Made by a program: the position numbers and the translations under genes
Notes under the pieces: generated by a model
Seen by the model: the letters and a program-made list of their open reading frames with translations, nothing else
What the model was told of the DNA's origin: nothing
Database searches by the model: none
In this document: in pieces, positions 55,234-64,000 of the stretch
How the letters are laid out: each line of letters opens with the position of its first letter
Position numbering within the stretch: the first letter of the stretch is position 1
Assembly (NCBI RefSeq): GCF_900143205.1
Contig: NZ_FRDH01000006.1
Span: forward strand, 186,001-250,000
Length of the DNA stretch: 64,000 nucleotides
DNA from: Butyrivibrio hungatei DSM 14810
GTDB lineage: Bacteria > Bacillota > Clostridia > Lachnospirales > Lachnospiraceae
Direction of reading: 5' to 3'

Positions 55234-56004
55234 TTAACCTTCCTCTGCCGCATTGGCGATATACATGACGGTCAGCATACAGAAGATGAACGCCTGCATG
55301 CATCCTGAGAACCAGTCAAAGTAAACACCTGTAATGGCCGGAAGACCGACTCCTAAGATCGGTATGTTGGAAAGGAATCTTCCAACTGCTCCAGGGATGA
55401 GTCCCAAAAGAGCTGCTGACGCAAGTCCCAGAGCCCAATAGATAAGTCCGTCAATAACTACTCCTGAAAGGATATTTCCAAAATGACGGCATGCCATACT
55501 AACTGGTGTAGCAAGCTCTGACAGAATATTGAATGGTGTCATGACTGCAATAGGTGTCGTGAAACCTTTCAGATATCCGCCTACGCCGTTGGTCTTGATC
55601 TTGGTAGCTGTGATCATGATGAAAACAACTACTGCCCAAGCGGCTTCTGTTGATAAGTCTGCTGTTGGACTTCTTAGTCCTGTAAGGCTGATAAGGTTTG
55701 AAACTACACTCGTTATAAACAGAGCGGATACAAACGGTATCAATTTATCAAACTTATTGCCTCCAGTATTGTTACGGACAAAATTATTGCCCATCTCCAC
55801 AAGCATCTCTGCGAATGCCTGTCTCTTGGAAATATTCTCCAGTCTAAGATCTCTTGTGAGGAAGATACACAATCCAGTGATAATAATCATTACGATCCAA
55901 CTCACAACGAGCGTCTCGGTAATATTAAAATCGCCCAAAATCGGGATGCCAGTGTGGATCGTGTAATATATCTTCGGCCCAACGACTGAAAAATCACTAC
56001 TCAT
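55234..56004 (-). CDS. atpB: F-type ATP synthase a subunit
   Basis: 256 residues with five or six membrane helices. The essential Arg173 lies in MACRHFGNILSG, the conserved block facing the c ring. It forms the two half-channels for the coupling ion. It starts 10 bp after the AtpI-like gene. Confidence 0.95.
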   Translation of the reverse strand: MSSDFSVVGPKIYYTIHTGIPILGDFNITETLVVSWIVMIIITGLCIFLTRDLRLENISKRQAFAEMLVEMGNNFVRNNTGGNKFDKLIPFVSALFITSVVSNLISLTGLRSPTADLSTEAAWAVVVFIMITATKIKTNGVGGYLKGFTTPIAVMTPFNILSELATPVSMACRHFGNILSGVVIDGLIYWALGLASAALLGLIPGAVGRFLSNIPILGVGLPAITGVYFDWFSGCMQAFIFCMLTVMYIANAAEEG

Positions 56005-56014
56005 ATCTTCGCCT

Positions 56015-56425
56015 TCAACCTCCTTTCCCCGCAGACAAGATCCCGCGTAGTTTGATTATCAAGCTTGGAATGAAAAGAGGAACAATTCCTGTCACCACAT
56101 TGAATACAGGAGCTACTATCGCAATAATAACCCACAAGAATTGAAGCAGTGTTCTGTACCTGTAGCTTACGCTCATTGTCTTTCTTGCTCTCTCTTCATC
56201 CGTAATACCTGCAACTTTTTGCACAGATATGGCCATCCAAAAGAAGTTACCGACAGCCACTATAAAGCCGCCTATTCCTCCCAAGATAACCTGTATATCA
56301 AATGGCGCCCAGTTAGGAAGCACCATGTGCAAAACAAAAAACACAACATACATAACGAGAATGCCTATGGCTGTCCCCACAGCAATTATCCCCGTCTCTT
56401 TTTTTACAGCATCCTGTAATTTCAT
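56015..56425 (-). CDS. atpI: AtpI-like ATP synthase assembly protein
   Basis: 136 residues with four membrane helices (about 12-35, 43-66, 90-110, 112-130). Size, helix count and place directly before atpB fit the AtpI/ATP synthase I family, which assists c-ring assembly; sequence identity of this family is low, so the call rests mainly on context. AGGAG precedes the ATG. Confidence 0.75.
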   Translation of the reverse strand: MKLQDAVKKETGIIAVGTAIGILVMYVVFFVLHMVLPNWAPFDIQVILGGIGGFIVAVGNFFWMAISVQKVAGITDEERARKTMSVSYRYRTLLQFLWVIIAIVAPVFNVVTGIVPLFIPSLIIKLRGILSAGKGG

Positions 56426-56448
56426 ACGTCTCTCCTAAATTTAAGTAA

Positions 56449-56727
56449 TCAAAAATGCCTGTTAAAAGAAACTTCACTGCTATTTTTAGCTTTTTTCTTT
56501 TTTTCTTCTTTGTGGATCACTGACAGATAAACTTTATAAGCTGTCGTCATAGAACCTCCGAGTCCTAAGATAAACCCTGGTATGTAAACCCATGTGCCAA
56601 CAGATAGCTTGGCACACATAAGATAACATGCTAAAAGACACATAAGAAGTGGCATAAGGAGTGATAGTCCGAGCTGGCCTACCATAGCGAACTGTCCTAA
56701 TATTTCTGACATGCGCTTAACCTGCAT
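56449..56727 (-). CDS. AtpZ-like small membrane protein at the head of the atp operon
   Basis: 92 residues with two membrane helices (about 15-37 and 45-65) and a Lys/Glu-rich tail. This matches the AtpZ (ATPase gene 1) family in size and place; such proteins are proposed to work with AtpI in Mg2+/Ca2+ handling or assembly. GGAGAGG is eight bases before the ATG. A good promoter lies just upstream. Confidence 0.65.
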   Translation of the reverse strand: MQVKRMSEILGQFAMVGQLGLSLLMPLLMCLLACYLMCAKLSVGTWVYIPGFILGLGGSMTTAYKVYLSVIHKEEKKKKAKNSSEVSFNRHF

Positions 56728-56799
56728 TTAGTTCACCTCTCCTTTCACTTTTATCGGTATACCGTCTATTGTGCATAAAATAAACAGTATAACAAGATA

Positions 56800-56828
56800 A
56801 TAATACACTTTTTGCGCCATTTTCTCAA
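56800..56828 (-). promoter_or_regulatory. Promoter of the ATP synthase operon
   Basis: On the minus strand TTGAGA (56828-56823), a 17-bp spacer and TATTAT (56805-56800) form a near-consensus sigma-70/sigma-A promoter about 73 bp before the first gene. Confidence 0.6.
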
Positions 56829-56866
56829 CTGATGTTAGACGATTAATGCTTTTGTGTGTATTGTAT

Positions 56867-56920
56867 TAAAAAAGGCCAAAAGTCCCTTCCTTTCTAGGAA
56901 AATGGAACCCTTAGCCTTTT
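56867..56920 (-). terminator. Terminator-like hairpin between the atp promoter and the chemotaxis gene
   Basis: On the minus strand AAAAGGCTAAGGGTTCC pairs imperfectly with GGAAGGGACTTTTGGCCTTTT and ends in TTTTTT. It is downstream of the chemotaxis gene stop in the same direction and upstream of the atp promoter. Confidence 0.7.
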
Positions 56921-56988
56921 GATTTAGAAATATTTTATCAAAATTTCGCTTATTGTTCTGAAACTCTATTTATATAGCTATATTGTAA

Positions 56989-59019
56989 TTAAAGTTTGAA
57001 CTGACTAATGAGATCCCCGATCCTATCTGAGGATTCTGATACTGCAGCCGCACTTCCATCAACACCCTTGGAGTTAACTGCAACCTGCTCTGCACTAGTT
57101 GCAAGAGTTGTAGCTGTTGCGCTAACTTCCTGTGTACTTGCTGACTGCTCTTCTGAAATAGCAGCCATAGAAGTTGCGATCTCATCAACATTGCCTACCT
57201 TAGAGATCATCTCACCGACAATATCGCTGGTCTCATCGAGACTCTTAAAGATCTCTTCAAAGGTCTCTCCTGCAGTATTGACTGCATCCATGTTAGCACT
57301 GATCTCTTCCATGTTAGCCTGTGACTTATCTGAAAGGTCTTTTATCTGTGATGTGATATCCTTGATGATCTCAGCAATCTGAGTTGTTGACTCAGCACTG
57401 TTATTAGCAAGCTGACCAATCTCTGTAGCTACAACTGCAAATCCCTTACCAGCCTCACCAGCTCTTGCAGCCTCAATTGAAGCATTGAGTGAAAGTAGGT
57501 TTGTCTGTGACGCAATAGAGTTGATAATCTCGATAATGGAATTGATCTTGTTAGCAGATTCTCCTACATCTCCAACTACTCTGTTCATCTCTTCCATTGA
57601 AGATGAGATGTTTGTCATACCGGTCTGTACTGCTTCCATGTCTCTCTGGCCTTCTTTTGCCTTCGTTACGAGAGTTTCCATAGTATCTTTTGTCTGAGTA
57701 CTCTTATCATTAAGGTTACTTACTTCCTGTGCAAGGGTTGTTGCCTGATTTGCAAGTTCTGTAACGGCATGTGCCATATCATCCATAGCACCCTGAATCT
57801 GCTGCATTGCCCTGCTCTGCTCATCAGCCTGTTCATTGAGGTCACTGGATGCTGTCTTACTATTATTCGCTTCTGTAGCAAGCTTACCTGTAACCCCCTT
57901 AAGTTCTGCAAGAGTATCACGCATCTGATTAACATAATCAAACATGTTATTGTTCATGATACCGATCTCGTTTGCATTTTCACTGCCCTTCTGAATATCT
58001 ACAGTGAAGTCACCACTTGCGATCCTTGTAATATTATTAGTCAGATTGCTAACTGGCTTAGTGATCATTCTTGTAATTACTCTGAACATTATGATTGCCA
58101 TAATGAACACGATTATAGCAGCTATGATCACGCTGATTATGATGAAGCTTCTAAGTGAAGCAAGCACTTCTGAAACCTTTACAAATGAAACAAGGTACCA
58201 CTCTGTTCCTGCAACATTATTAAATGCTACATAGTAATCATGTCCATCAGTTCCATGGATAGTGATGATATCATTTGTTCCGCCACTCTTAACGATAGAC
58301 GCAACCTGCTGGATGAATCCATCGTTAGGATAGTCAGATACATCTTTTCCTATCTGATCCTCTGCAGGAGATGCAACCATTGTTGAACCTGAGAACATCA
58401 TTGTGGAGCCTGTTCCAAGAGGCTTAAATGCGCTAGTTGTCTTGGAAATGTCATTAAGAAAAATATCCGCAGATATTACTCCGCTTCTGCCATCCTTTAG
58501 TGTAATTTTTCTTGAAATAGATGCTACAATCTCTCCGGTACTAAGATCCACTGTAGGTGGATTAATAGTCATCGTGCTATAGTTTATGCCGTAAGTATAC
58601 CAAGGTCTTGCCGTAGGATCGAATCCAGCATCAGGAACCCATCCCGATATATCGATATAATCCTTGTTAGAAAGACCAATATAGAAACCTGTACTGGTTT
58701 CAGTAAACTGGGCCATACTGAACTGGTAATCATTTATTATTTCCTGATCACTGTTATAAGAGTTCTTCTCTACAGTTTGGGCCAATCCCTCAAAATATGT
58801 AGTGATCATCTGAATTCTACTGCCTGTTTCAGCAGCATTAGCTCTTGCTTCCTGATAAAGAGCATTTTTAGCCAGTTCTTCAATTACTGACCTAGCACTT
58901 AACGCTATGAATGTTGTAACTATCGCTATTGCCAGTGCTGTAATAGGTACTATCAGTACAAGTAACTGCGCACTTATCCTTTTTCCTTTTTTTGAAGCGA
59001 TTTCTTTCTTCTCAGACAT
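56989..59019 (-). CDS. Methyl-accepting chemotaxis protein with extracellular Cache domain
   Basis: 676 residues. Membrane helix 1 at about 16-40, an extracellular double-Cache-like sensor at about 45-285 ([15 protein letters not shown] near 130), membrane helix 2 at about 290-315, a HAMP domain (about 318-370) and a long signalling coiled coil. The hairpin tip with [16 protein letters not shown] near residue 505 is the conserved CheA/CheW contact. It steers swimming in response to a small ligand, perhaps an amino or organic acid, as is common for dCache. GGAGG precedes the ATG. Confidence 0.93.
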   Translation of the reverse strand: MSEKKEIASKKGKRISAQLLVLIVPITALAIAIVTTFIALSARSVIEELAKNALYQEARANAAETGSRIQMITTYFEGLAQTVEKNSYNSDQEIINDYQFSMAQFTETSTGFYIGLSNKDYIDISGWVPDAGFDPTARPWYTYGINYSTMTINPPTVDLSTGEIVASISRKITLKDGRSGVISADIFLNDISKTTSAFKPLGTGSTMMFSGSTMVASPAEDQIGKDVSDYPNDGFIQQVASIVKSGGTNDIITIHGTDGHDYYVAFNNVAGTEWYLVSFVKVSEVLASLRSFIIISVIIAAIIVFIMAIIMFRVITRMITKPVSNLTNNITRIASGDFTVDIQKGSENANEIGIMNNNMFDYVNQMRDTLAELKGVTGKLATEANNSKTASSDLNEQADEQSRAMQQIQGAMDDMAHAVTELANQATTLAQEVSNLNDKSTQTKDTMETLVTKAKEGQRDMEAVQTGMTNISSSMEEMNRVVGDVGESANKINSIIEIINSIASQTNLLSLNASIEAARAGEAGKGFAVVATEIGQLANNSAESTTQIAEIIKDITSQIKDLSDKSQANMEEISANMDAVNTAGETFEEIFKSLDETSDIVGEMISKVGNVDEIATSMAAISEEQSASTQEVSATATTLATSAEQVAVNSKGVDGSAAAVSESSDRIGDLISQFKL

Positions 59020-59155
59020 GATTTCCTCCTTAAGTATGTGACTTTATGTAAATCATATACTCATTATACGGCTAACAAATTAACTGATTATAAATTATCT
59101 CTGTTTTTAGTATTAATTGTTTTTTTCATGAAAAGCATAAAAATTCATAAAATAA

Positions 59156-59215
59156 AGCCCTATTTTATCCAGGCTATATGGTCATAAGAACCACTTTGCC
59201 AAATAAAATAGGGCT
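59156..59215 (-). terminator. Terminator of aspS
   Basis: A 13-bp perfect stem AGCCCTATTTTAT/ATAAAATAGGGCT encloses a 34-base loop with minor inner pairing; the minus strand continues TTTATTTTATG. It lies 38 bp past the aspS stop. Confidence 0.7.
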
Positions 59216-59253
59216 ATTATCTATTTAAAAATATTGTGTAATTATTCCCAAAA

Positions 59254-61065
59254 TTATTCTGCAGATTCTTCTACATCTACAGTTCTGATGTGAAGTTCTT
59301 CAAGCTGCTTGTCTGTTACAAATCCAGGAGCACCCATCATGATATCCTGAGCATTCTTGTTCATAGGGAAAGGAATAATCTCACGGATTGAATCCTCACC
59401 TGCAAGAAGCATTACCATACGGTCAACACCAGGAGCAATACCAGCGTGTGGTGGTGCACCATAGCAGAATGCGTTGTACATAGCAGGGAACTTAGCCTTA
59501 ACATCATCCTCACCAAGTCTGACCATCTCAAATGCTTTGATCATAATCTCTGGATCATGGTTACGAACAGCACCTGATGAAAGCTCTACGCCGTTAACAA
59601 CAAGGTCATACTGATCTGCTGTGATAGAAAGTGGATCGATCTCACCTCTCTCAGCCTTAAGAAGTGTCTCAAGACCGCCTGATGGCATTGAGAATGGGTT
59701 ATGACAGAACTCAAGCTCGCCTGACTCCTCACCGATCTCATACATAGGGAAGTCAACGATCCAGCAGAATGCATACTGCTCTTTGTCCATATGTCCAGGA
59801 ACAGCAGCACCAAATGTCTTAACAATAACACCTGCAGTCTTCTGTGCAGCAGAAAGCTTGCCGCTTGAAAGAACTACGAGGTCACCAGCCTTAAGTGAAA
59901 GAGCTGATACAACCTGATCCTTGATAGGAGTAACAAACTTAGAGATACCTCCAACAAGCTCGCCATTCTCATCAATTCTGAACCAATATGCTTTATTACC
60001 TGACTGAACCTCAACGTCTGAGATAGTCTTGTCGATGAACTTTCTACTCTCTTTGAAGTCTGAAACAACAACTGCCTTGATTCTGACATTTGTCTCTGTT
60101 CCATCTTCTGCCTTTGTAGCAAATGGTCCAAAGCCACAATCAGCAAGAGTCTCTGTAACATCATTAACTGTAAGATCTATTCTGAGATCTGGCTTATCTG
60201 AGCCATACTTCTCCATAGCCTCAAGATAAGGAATTCTCTTAAATGGAGCGCCTGATGCGCGGTTATATGTACCATACTTAGCAAAGATTGGAGGAAGAAC
60301 ATCCTCACAAACTGCAAATACGTCTTCCTGAGAAGCGAAAGCCATTTCCATATCGAGCTGATAGAACTCTCCTGGGCTCCTGTCTCCTCTTGCGTCCTCA
60401 TCACGGAAGCATGGTGCAATCTGGAAATAACGGTCAAATCCAGCTGTCATAAGAAGCTGCTTGAACTGCTGTGGAGCCTGTGGAAGTGCATAGAACTTAC
60501 CAGGATGCTTTCTAGCAGGAACAAGGTAGTCTCTTGCGCCTTCTGGAGATGAAGCTGTAAGAATAGGAGTTGTGATCTCCATAAATCCATGCTCCATCAT
60601 AGCCTGACGAAGTGCAGCTACTACGTTACATCTAAGAATGATGTTCTTCTTAACTTCTGGATTTCTAAGATCAAGATAACGATACTTGAGACGAGCTGTC
60701 TCATCAGCCTCTCTTGAATGATTGATCTCAAAAGGAAGTTCATTGTAACGGCAACGTCCCAGGACTGTAATAGACTCAGGAACAACCTCTATATCACCTG
60801 TCTCCTGCTTGGGGTTCTTGGAAGATCTCTCTCTTACTACACCCTTCACAGAAATAGTTGATTCCTTATTGATAGCCTTGGCTGTCTTAACCATTTCTTC
60901 TGTTTCAAGGACGATCTGGGTTGTGCCATAGAAGTCTCTGAGAACTACGAAGCCAAGTCCGCTTCCGACTTCACGCATGTTCTCAAGCCAGCCAACAAGT
61001 GTAACGCTCTCGCCAACATTTTCCATGCGCAGCTCACCACAGTTATGTGTACGTGATTGCATCAT
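59254..61065 (-). CDS. aspS: Aspartyl-tRNA synthetase
   Basis: 603 residues, the bacterial class-II length. N-terminal OB fold (about 1-105), catalytic core with the motif-2 block FRDEDARGDRSPGEFYQLD near 220 and motif 3 GIAPGVDRMVMLL near 545, and the bacterial GAD insert (about 290-420). It charges tRNA-Asp. GGAG is eight bases before the first of two adjacent Met codons. Confidence 0.97.
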   Translation of the reverse strand: MMQSRTHNCGELRMENVGESVTLVGWLENMREVGSGLGFVVLRDFYGTTQIVLETEEMVKTAKAINKESTISVKGVVRERSSKNPKQETGDIEVVPESITVLGRCRYNELPFEINHSREADETARLKYRYLDLRNPEVKKNIILRCNVVAALRQAMMEHGFMEITTPILTASSPEGARDYLVPARKHPGKFYALPQAPQQFKQLLMTAGFDRYFQIAPCFRDEDARGDRSPGEFYQLDMEMAFASQEDVFAVCEDVLPPIFAKYGTYNRASGAPFKRIPYLEAMEKYGSDKPDLRIDLTVNDVTETLADCGFGPFATKAEDGTETNVRIKAVVVSDFKESRKFIDKTISDVEVQSGNKAYWFRIDENGELVGGISKFVTPIKDQVVSALSLKAGDLVVLSSGKLSAAQKTAGVIVKTFGAAVPGHMDKEQYAFCWIVDFPMYEIGEESGELEFCHNPFSMPSGGLETLLKAERGEIDPLSITADQYDLVVNGVELSSGAVRNHDPEIMIKAFEMVRLGEDDVKAKFPAMYNAFCYGAPPHAGIAPGVDRMVMLLAGEDSIREIIPFPMNKNAQDIMMGAPGFVTDKQLEELHIRTVDVEESAE

Positions 61066-61096
61066 AAAAACTACTCCATTTCTAATTGTTCATGAT

Positions 61097-61141
61097 AAAA
61101 AATAAGTGCGTGATTCCGGAAATTAATCCGATACCACGCAC
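61097..61141 (-). terminator. Terminator after the conserved lipoprotein gene
   Basis: Stem GTGCGTG/CACGCAC with additional inner CCGG/CGG pairing; the minus strand continues TTATTTTTTATC. It separates the lipoprotein gene from aspS. Confidence 0.7.
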
Positions 61142-61178
61142 AACATTTTAGACCAACATTGTAATAGTTTCAAGCCTA

Positions 61179-61823
61179 TTATTTTACTTTATTGCCACCC
61201 CATTCAACAACAGTGAAACCATCTCTTGAAGGAGTCTCTATATACTGAGGATTGATCTTGATATATCTGTCTGTCGGATACCAAGCCATGAATACTCTGA
61301 TAATGTTATCTGGCTGAGGATTGATAGTAAGCTTGGCATTCTTGTCATAATTATTGCCCTGGAAACTGATCATATTGAATTCATTGCCTTCCATCATTGG
61401 AACCCAGAACTCGATGAACTCTTCTGTCTCAGTCTCGTTAAGTCCTAAAAGTGGAAGCTTCTCTCTAAGGAACATCTCTGTGTCAGCTCCTCGGATGCAG
61501 AAGCCAGAGAAGAAGTCGTAGGAATAAGCTGGATCGCCTTCCCAGAACAAGTAATCATAGGTCTGACCCTCAAAGGTAATCTGTCCATCTCTATTGGCTG
61601 TTACATTCCAAGTATCTTCTGCATTGAACTCAGGAATAAGCTCTACAAGATTTCCATTGTAATTAAGACTTACAGAGATCTCTGTATCGTCCTCTGTAGG
61701 ATAAAGATAGATGACCGGCTTAAGATCCTCGCCTTCAGACTGTATCTGTGTGCTCTTGCCGCATCCTAGAACCAGCGCCATCATTGATATTAAAAGCATT
61801 CCCGCAATATACTCTTTCCTCAT
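61179..61823 (-). CDS. Conserved lipoprotein of unknown function
   Basis: 214 residues. The signal ends LVLGC with lipidated Cys21. The mature part starts with KPVIYLYP, a motif I recognise from a widespread conserved lipoprotein family without known function, and continues beta-rich with FEGQTYDYLFWEGD near residue 85. GGAGG with eight-base spacing supports this ATG rather than one five codons earlier. No metal or catalytic motif is evident. Confidence 0.72.
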   Translation of the reverse strand: MRKEYIAGMLLISMMALVLGCGKSTQIQSEGEDLKPVIYLYPTEDDTEISVSLNYNGNLVELIPEFNAEDTWNVTANRDGQITFEGQTYDYLFWEGDPAYSYDFFSGFCIRGADTEMFLREKLPLLGLNETETEEFIEFWVPMMEGNEFNMISFQGNNYDKNAKLTINPQPDNIIRVFMAWYPTDRYIKINPQYIETPSRDGFTVVEWGGNKVK

Positions 61824-61860
61824 AGACGTTACCTCCAAAAAAGGATTCGTTCCTAAACTA

Positions 61861-61866
61861 ATTATA
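61861..61866 (-). promoter_or_regulatory. Possible -10 box for the lipoprotein gene
   Basis: On the minus strand TATAAT lies about 40 bp before the ATG, preceded 17 bp upstream by TTTAAA, a weak -35. Confidence 0.35.
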
Positions 61867-61929
61867 TAGTAATAATCGGCATATTTAAACGAATTTTTGA
61901 GTATTTTTGCAGTTTTTATAATACTTTTA

Positions 61930-62346
61930 TCATTTAAATTCTGTTGAAAAATACGGTATCACAAGATTGTCACCTGCAAAGATCTCCTCTTCTTCTACAT
62001 GATTGATGCTACATATCTCTGAAATATAGTCCTCTACTGTATCATAATGGGTCCATGAAATATTATCTGAAGCAATGTCCCACAGAGTATCACCAACACC
62101 TACAGTTATTGAGCCATAGTATTTGTATTCTGGAGTATAGTCATCTGATGCAGCGTCTGAGACAAGTGTTGATACTACAAAGATCATCGCAAAAAGAATC
62201 ATTGCAATAACAAGCGCTAGTGTAACGCGCTGTCTTCTAACAATTCTCTGACGTCTGATCTTATTTCTATATATCCTCAGTTCACTCTTTGATAAAAATC
62301 TCTGGTCATTATATAAACTAGCTGCTGCCATCAACGCTTTACTCAT
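61930..62346 (-). CDS. Membrane-anchored LysM protein (YneA-like layout)
   Basis: 138 residues: a basic cytoplasmic N-terminus (RNKIRRQRIVRRQR, about 26-40), a membrane helix at about 43-63 and a C-terminal LysM domain (about 80-135, ITVGVGDTLWDIA). This resembles the YneA division-suppressor layout, but those genes normally sit beside lexA, which is not seen here, so a general peptidoglycan-binding protein is equally likely. GAGGTGG precedes the ATG. Confidence 0.75.
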   Translation of the reverse strand: MSKALMAAASLYNDQRFLSKSELRIYRNKIRRQRIVRRQRVTLALVIAMILFAMIFVVSTLVSDAASDDYTPEYKYYGSITVGVGDTLWDIASDNISWTHYDTVEDYISEICSINHVEEEEIFAGDNLVIPYFSTEFK

Positions 62347-62368
62347 AATCCACCTCGCATTTATACAT

Positions 62369-62407
62369 AAAAAATAGGATTGCATGTTTCTCACAATACA
62401 ATCCTAT
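62369..62407 (-). terminator. Terminator of the DUF3048 gene
   Basis: On the minus strand ATAGGATTG/CAATCCTAT pairs around a 16-base loop and is followed by six T residues. Confidence 0.85.
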
Positions 62408-62447
62408 AATTTATAGTGGGTTATAAAACGGACAGTAAGTTGCAGTT

Positions 62448-63434
62448 TCAACCAATCCTAAGCTGATCACAGGTATCAGTTGGGAGAAGGCCTATGTAGG
62501 TCTTTCCTCTATTGATCATGATCTCAACGCCCTCAGCGTAGTAATAATGAGTAAATCCAGTAGCGCTATCTTTTACCCATGTTATTGGAAGTGCCTTGCC
62601 GTTAGTGATGTAATAACCGGTACCTGATCCAATTACGTCATAGGTAAGATACCCATTCTTATCAAGCTTTTTAAATGGCACATTCTGAAGAATGACGTTC
62701 TTGAAGGTCAGAACCTGTCCATCCTCCGCATCTGCATGAACAGCTCCGTACTCGTAGTAATCGTAAGTTCTTGTTTCTGCATTGAAAAGAAGCTGGCTCT
62801 TGTTGTGGACAAAGATGCTTGAAAGATCAACTGTATTAGCTACAAGCTCACTTGGAAGCTCCACGTCATTATCATTAAAAAGGAAGTGTGATGTTCTCTC
62901 AAGAGCTGCGCTATAGGTATTAGGAATACCTGCCTTAGCAAATCTATTTACCAGCTCTTCGCCAAAGACATACTCTGTGTATTCTGTTGGCTTTCCATTC
63001 TTGACCCTTGTGAATCCGCCACTTATATGTGTAGCGTAAGGCTGTTTCAGATAGCTCTTGATATAAACCGGGCCTCCATCATGGATAAGTACCGCATTAT
63101 ACTCACCAGTCAGGATAATGTTGGTAGTTCTGGTGCTACGGATACTTCCTATCTGTCCCAGATTTACCCAATCCTTGTAAAGGCACATGAGTCTTGTGAT
63201 TCGGCCATTAGCTGTGCTGTTCATCATCTCATAAACAATGTCAGCCTCTGCTACGCCGTAATGAGCAAGAGCTTTCTTTTCATTGTCTACCATGATAGCT
63301 ACTGGTCTCTGGCCTGCAATGCTGTCATCAATAGGAAGTCCCGTCAGCTCTGAATTGCCAGCATAGGCAGTGATAGAAAGCATAAAAGCGCAAAATACAC
63401 TAGTTACAACTGCAAGAACATTTTTTAAACGCAT
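62448..63434 (-). CDS. DUF3048 (YerB-like) secreted protein
   Basis: 328 residues with a cleavable signal peptide (about 1-25, ending AYA). The mature chain shows the DUF3048 blocks RPVAIMVDNEKKA near residue 43 and GSIRSTRTTNI near 97. YerB-type proteins occur in Firmicutes; function is unknown, although a cell-envelope role is suspected. It has no lipobox, unlike many YerB proteins. AAGGGG precedes the ATG. Confidence 0.85.
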   Translation of the reverse strand: MRLKNVLAVVTSVFCAFMLSITAYAGNSELTGLPIDDSIAGQRPVAIMVDNEKKALAHYGVAEADIVYEMMNSTANGRITRLMCLYKDWVNLGQIGSIRSTRTTNIILTGEYNAVLIHDGGPVYIKSYLKQPYATHISGGFTRVKNGKPTEYTEYVFGEELVNRFAKAGIPNTYSAALERTSHFLFNDNDVELPSELVANTVDLSSIFVHNKSQLLFNAETRTYDYYEYGAVHADAEDGQVLTFKNVILQNVPFKKLDKNGYLTYDVIGSGTGYYITNGKALPITWVKDSATGFTHYYYAEGVEIMINRGKTYIGLLPTDTCDQLRIG

Positions 63435-63503
63435 ATAACACCCCTTAATATTTTTTCACTCTTTCTCTCCTCTTTTATAAGCGTCTATTATATCTTAAAG
63501 CAA

Positions 63504-63533
63504 AAGAGGCTCAGCCACAAGGCTGAACCTCTT
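63504..63533 (-). terminator. Terminator after the PTS gene
   Basis: On the minus strand AAGAGGTTCAGCC/GGCTGAGCCTCTT (one mismatch, four-base loop) followed by TTGCTTT, 15 bp past the PTS gene stop. Confidence 0.75.
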
Positions 63534-63548
63534 CAAAATACTGATCAT

Positions 63549-64000
63549 TTAAAGCATCTTTTTTATCTCGTCATGTACGAACTGTACCTTTGGCCCTACA
63601 ACAACCTGAACTGTTGTCTTGGATGGACGAATGACACCGGCAATTCCTGCCTGTTTGATCTTCTTTTCATTAACCTGAGTGTAGTCATTTACTTCTGCAC
63701 GGATACGTGTTGCGCAGTAGTCGAACTCTTTGATGTTCTCTTTGCCGCCAAGGCCTTCAAGAATGAGCTTGCCCATAGCTGTGAAATCATTATTGGCAAG
63801 ATCTATCTTTTTCTCTTCCTCTTCTGTATCATCTTCACGACCAGGAGTCTTGAGGTCAAACTTAATAATAACAAATCTGAATACTACATAGTAGATAACT
63901 GCAAATACAAGACCTATTGGAAGAATAAGCCAAGGATTAACTGCCATTGGAGCCTTAAAGCTAAGGAACCAATCTACAAAGCCAGCTGAGAAGTTGAATC
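63549..64000 (-). CDS. PTS sugar transporter IIBC subunit, C-terminal part (cut by window edge)
   Basis: The frame is open from the window edge, so about 150 C-terminal residues are visible. It begins with the last part of the IIC membrane domain (FSAGFVDWF, then helix PWLILPIGLVFAVIYYVVF), a charged linker (DTEEEEKK) and a IIB domain with FDYCATRIR, whose Cys is the phosphorylated residue, and ending VHDEIKKML. This is the glucose/N-acetylglucosamine family. It brings sugar in with phosphorylation; the exact sugar is not decided here. Confidence 0.9.
   Translation of the reverse strand, partial: FNFSAGFVDWFLSFKAPMAVNPWLILPIGLVFAVIYYVVFRFVIIKFDLKTPGREDDTEEEEKKIDLANNDFTAMGKLILEGLGGKENIKEFDYCATRIRAEVNDYTQVNEKKIKQAGIAGVIRPSKTTVQVVVGPKVQFVHDEIKKML

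Noticed and set aside
61930..62346. Firm call of the LysM gene as the SOS division inhibitor YneA
   Set aside because: No lexA gene or LexA box is seen nearby; layout alone is not enough.

Overview
The window looks like chromosome from a low-GC, rumen- or gut-type Lachnospiraceae, most like Butyrivibrio or Pseudobutyrivibrio. The reasons are the AT-rich DNA, strong GGAGG-type ribosome binding sites, many lipoproteins with long Ser/Thr/Glu linkers, and a very large xylan-degradation locus with solute-binding-protein ABC importers that lack their own ATPases. The genus is inferred from gene content; no rRNA or other phylogenetic marker was compared.

Layout. Positions 1-6.4 kb hold housekeeping and envelope genes on the minus strand: an HtrA-like protease cut by the window edge, a small conserved protein, a PHP-domain phosphatase, galE, a eukaryote-type UDP-sugar pyrophosphorylase and a GH25 lysozyme with cell-wall-binding repeats. 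Positions 6.5-48.6 kb are a hemicellulose locus. A first minus-strand set runs GH115 alpha-glucuronidase, two permeases and a lipoprotein binding protein; after a terminator come a GH3 xylosidase and a fucose/arabinose-isomerase-like enzyme. A GH67 alpha-glucuronidase follows between two AraC-type regulators. Next is a tight minus-strand array from 41.2 kb down to 21.0 kb, about 20 kb long: GH10 xylanase, membrane-anchored binding protein with two beta-sandwich modules, two permeases, NHL-propeller/TPR membrane protein, YIP1-like membrane protein, DUF5696-like surface protein, two more permeases, a second binding protein, then SGNH esterase, GH3 and sialate-O-acetylesterase-like esterase. A third AraC regulator, a secreted GH43, an esterase-GH43-CBM6 fusion and a GH5 cellulase complete the locus.

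How it works together (inference). Lipid-anchored GH10, GH43 and GH5 cut polymer at the cell surface. Three binding-protein-dependent importers, all needing an ATPase from elsewhere, bring in acetylated, glucuronosylated and arabinosylated xylo-oligosaccharides. Cytoplasmic GH67, GH115, esterases, GH3 and GH43 enzymes then debranch and hydrolyse them. Three AraC regulators lie next to the promoters, and a short motif, GCAAAAAATG, recurs in at least two of these promoter regions.

Positions 49.2-56.7 kb are a complete F-type ATP synthase operon whose c subunit carries a two-carboxylate, Na+-type ion-binding pattern and which contains unusual repeats between genes. Positions 57-64 kb hold a methyl-accepting chemotaxis protein, aspS, a conserved lipoprotein, a LysM protein, a DUF3048 protein and the C-terminal part of a PTS IIBC permease.

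The most unusual structures are: the conserved-looking cassette of uncharacterised surface proteins inside the 20-kb xylan array; a pair of inverted arrays, each of six CATG-centred sites spaced about 31.5 bp apart, flanking the esterase-GH43/GH5 gene pair; and a perfect 41-bp-arm palindrome at 4.5 kb.
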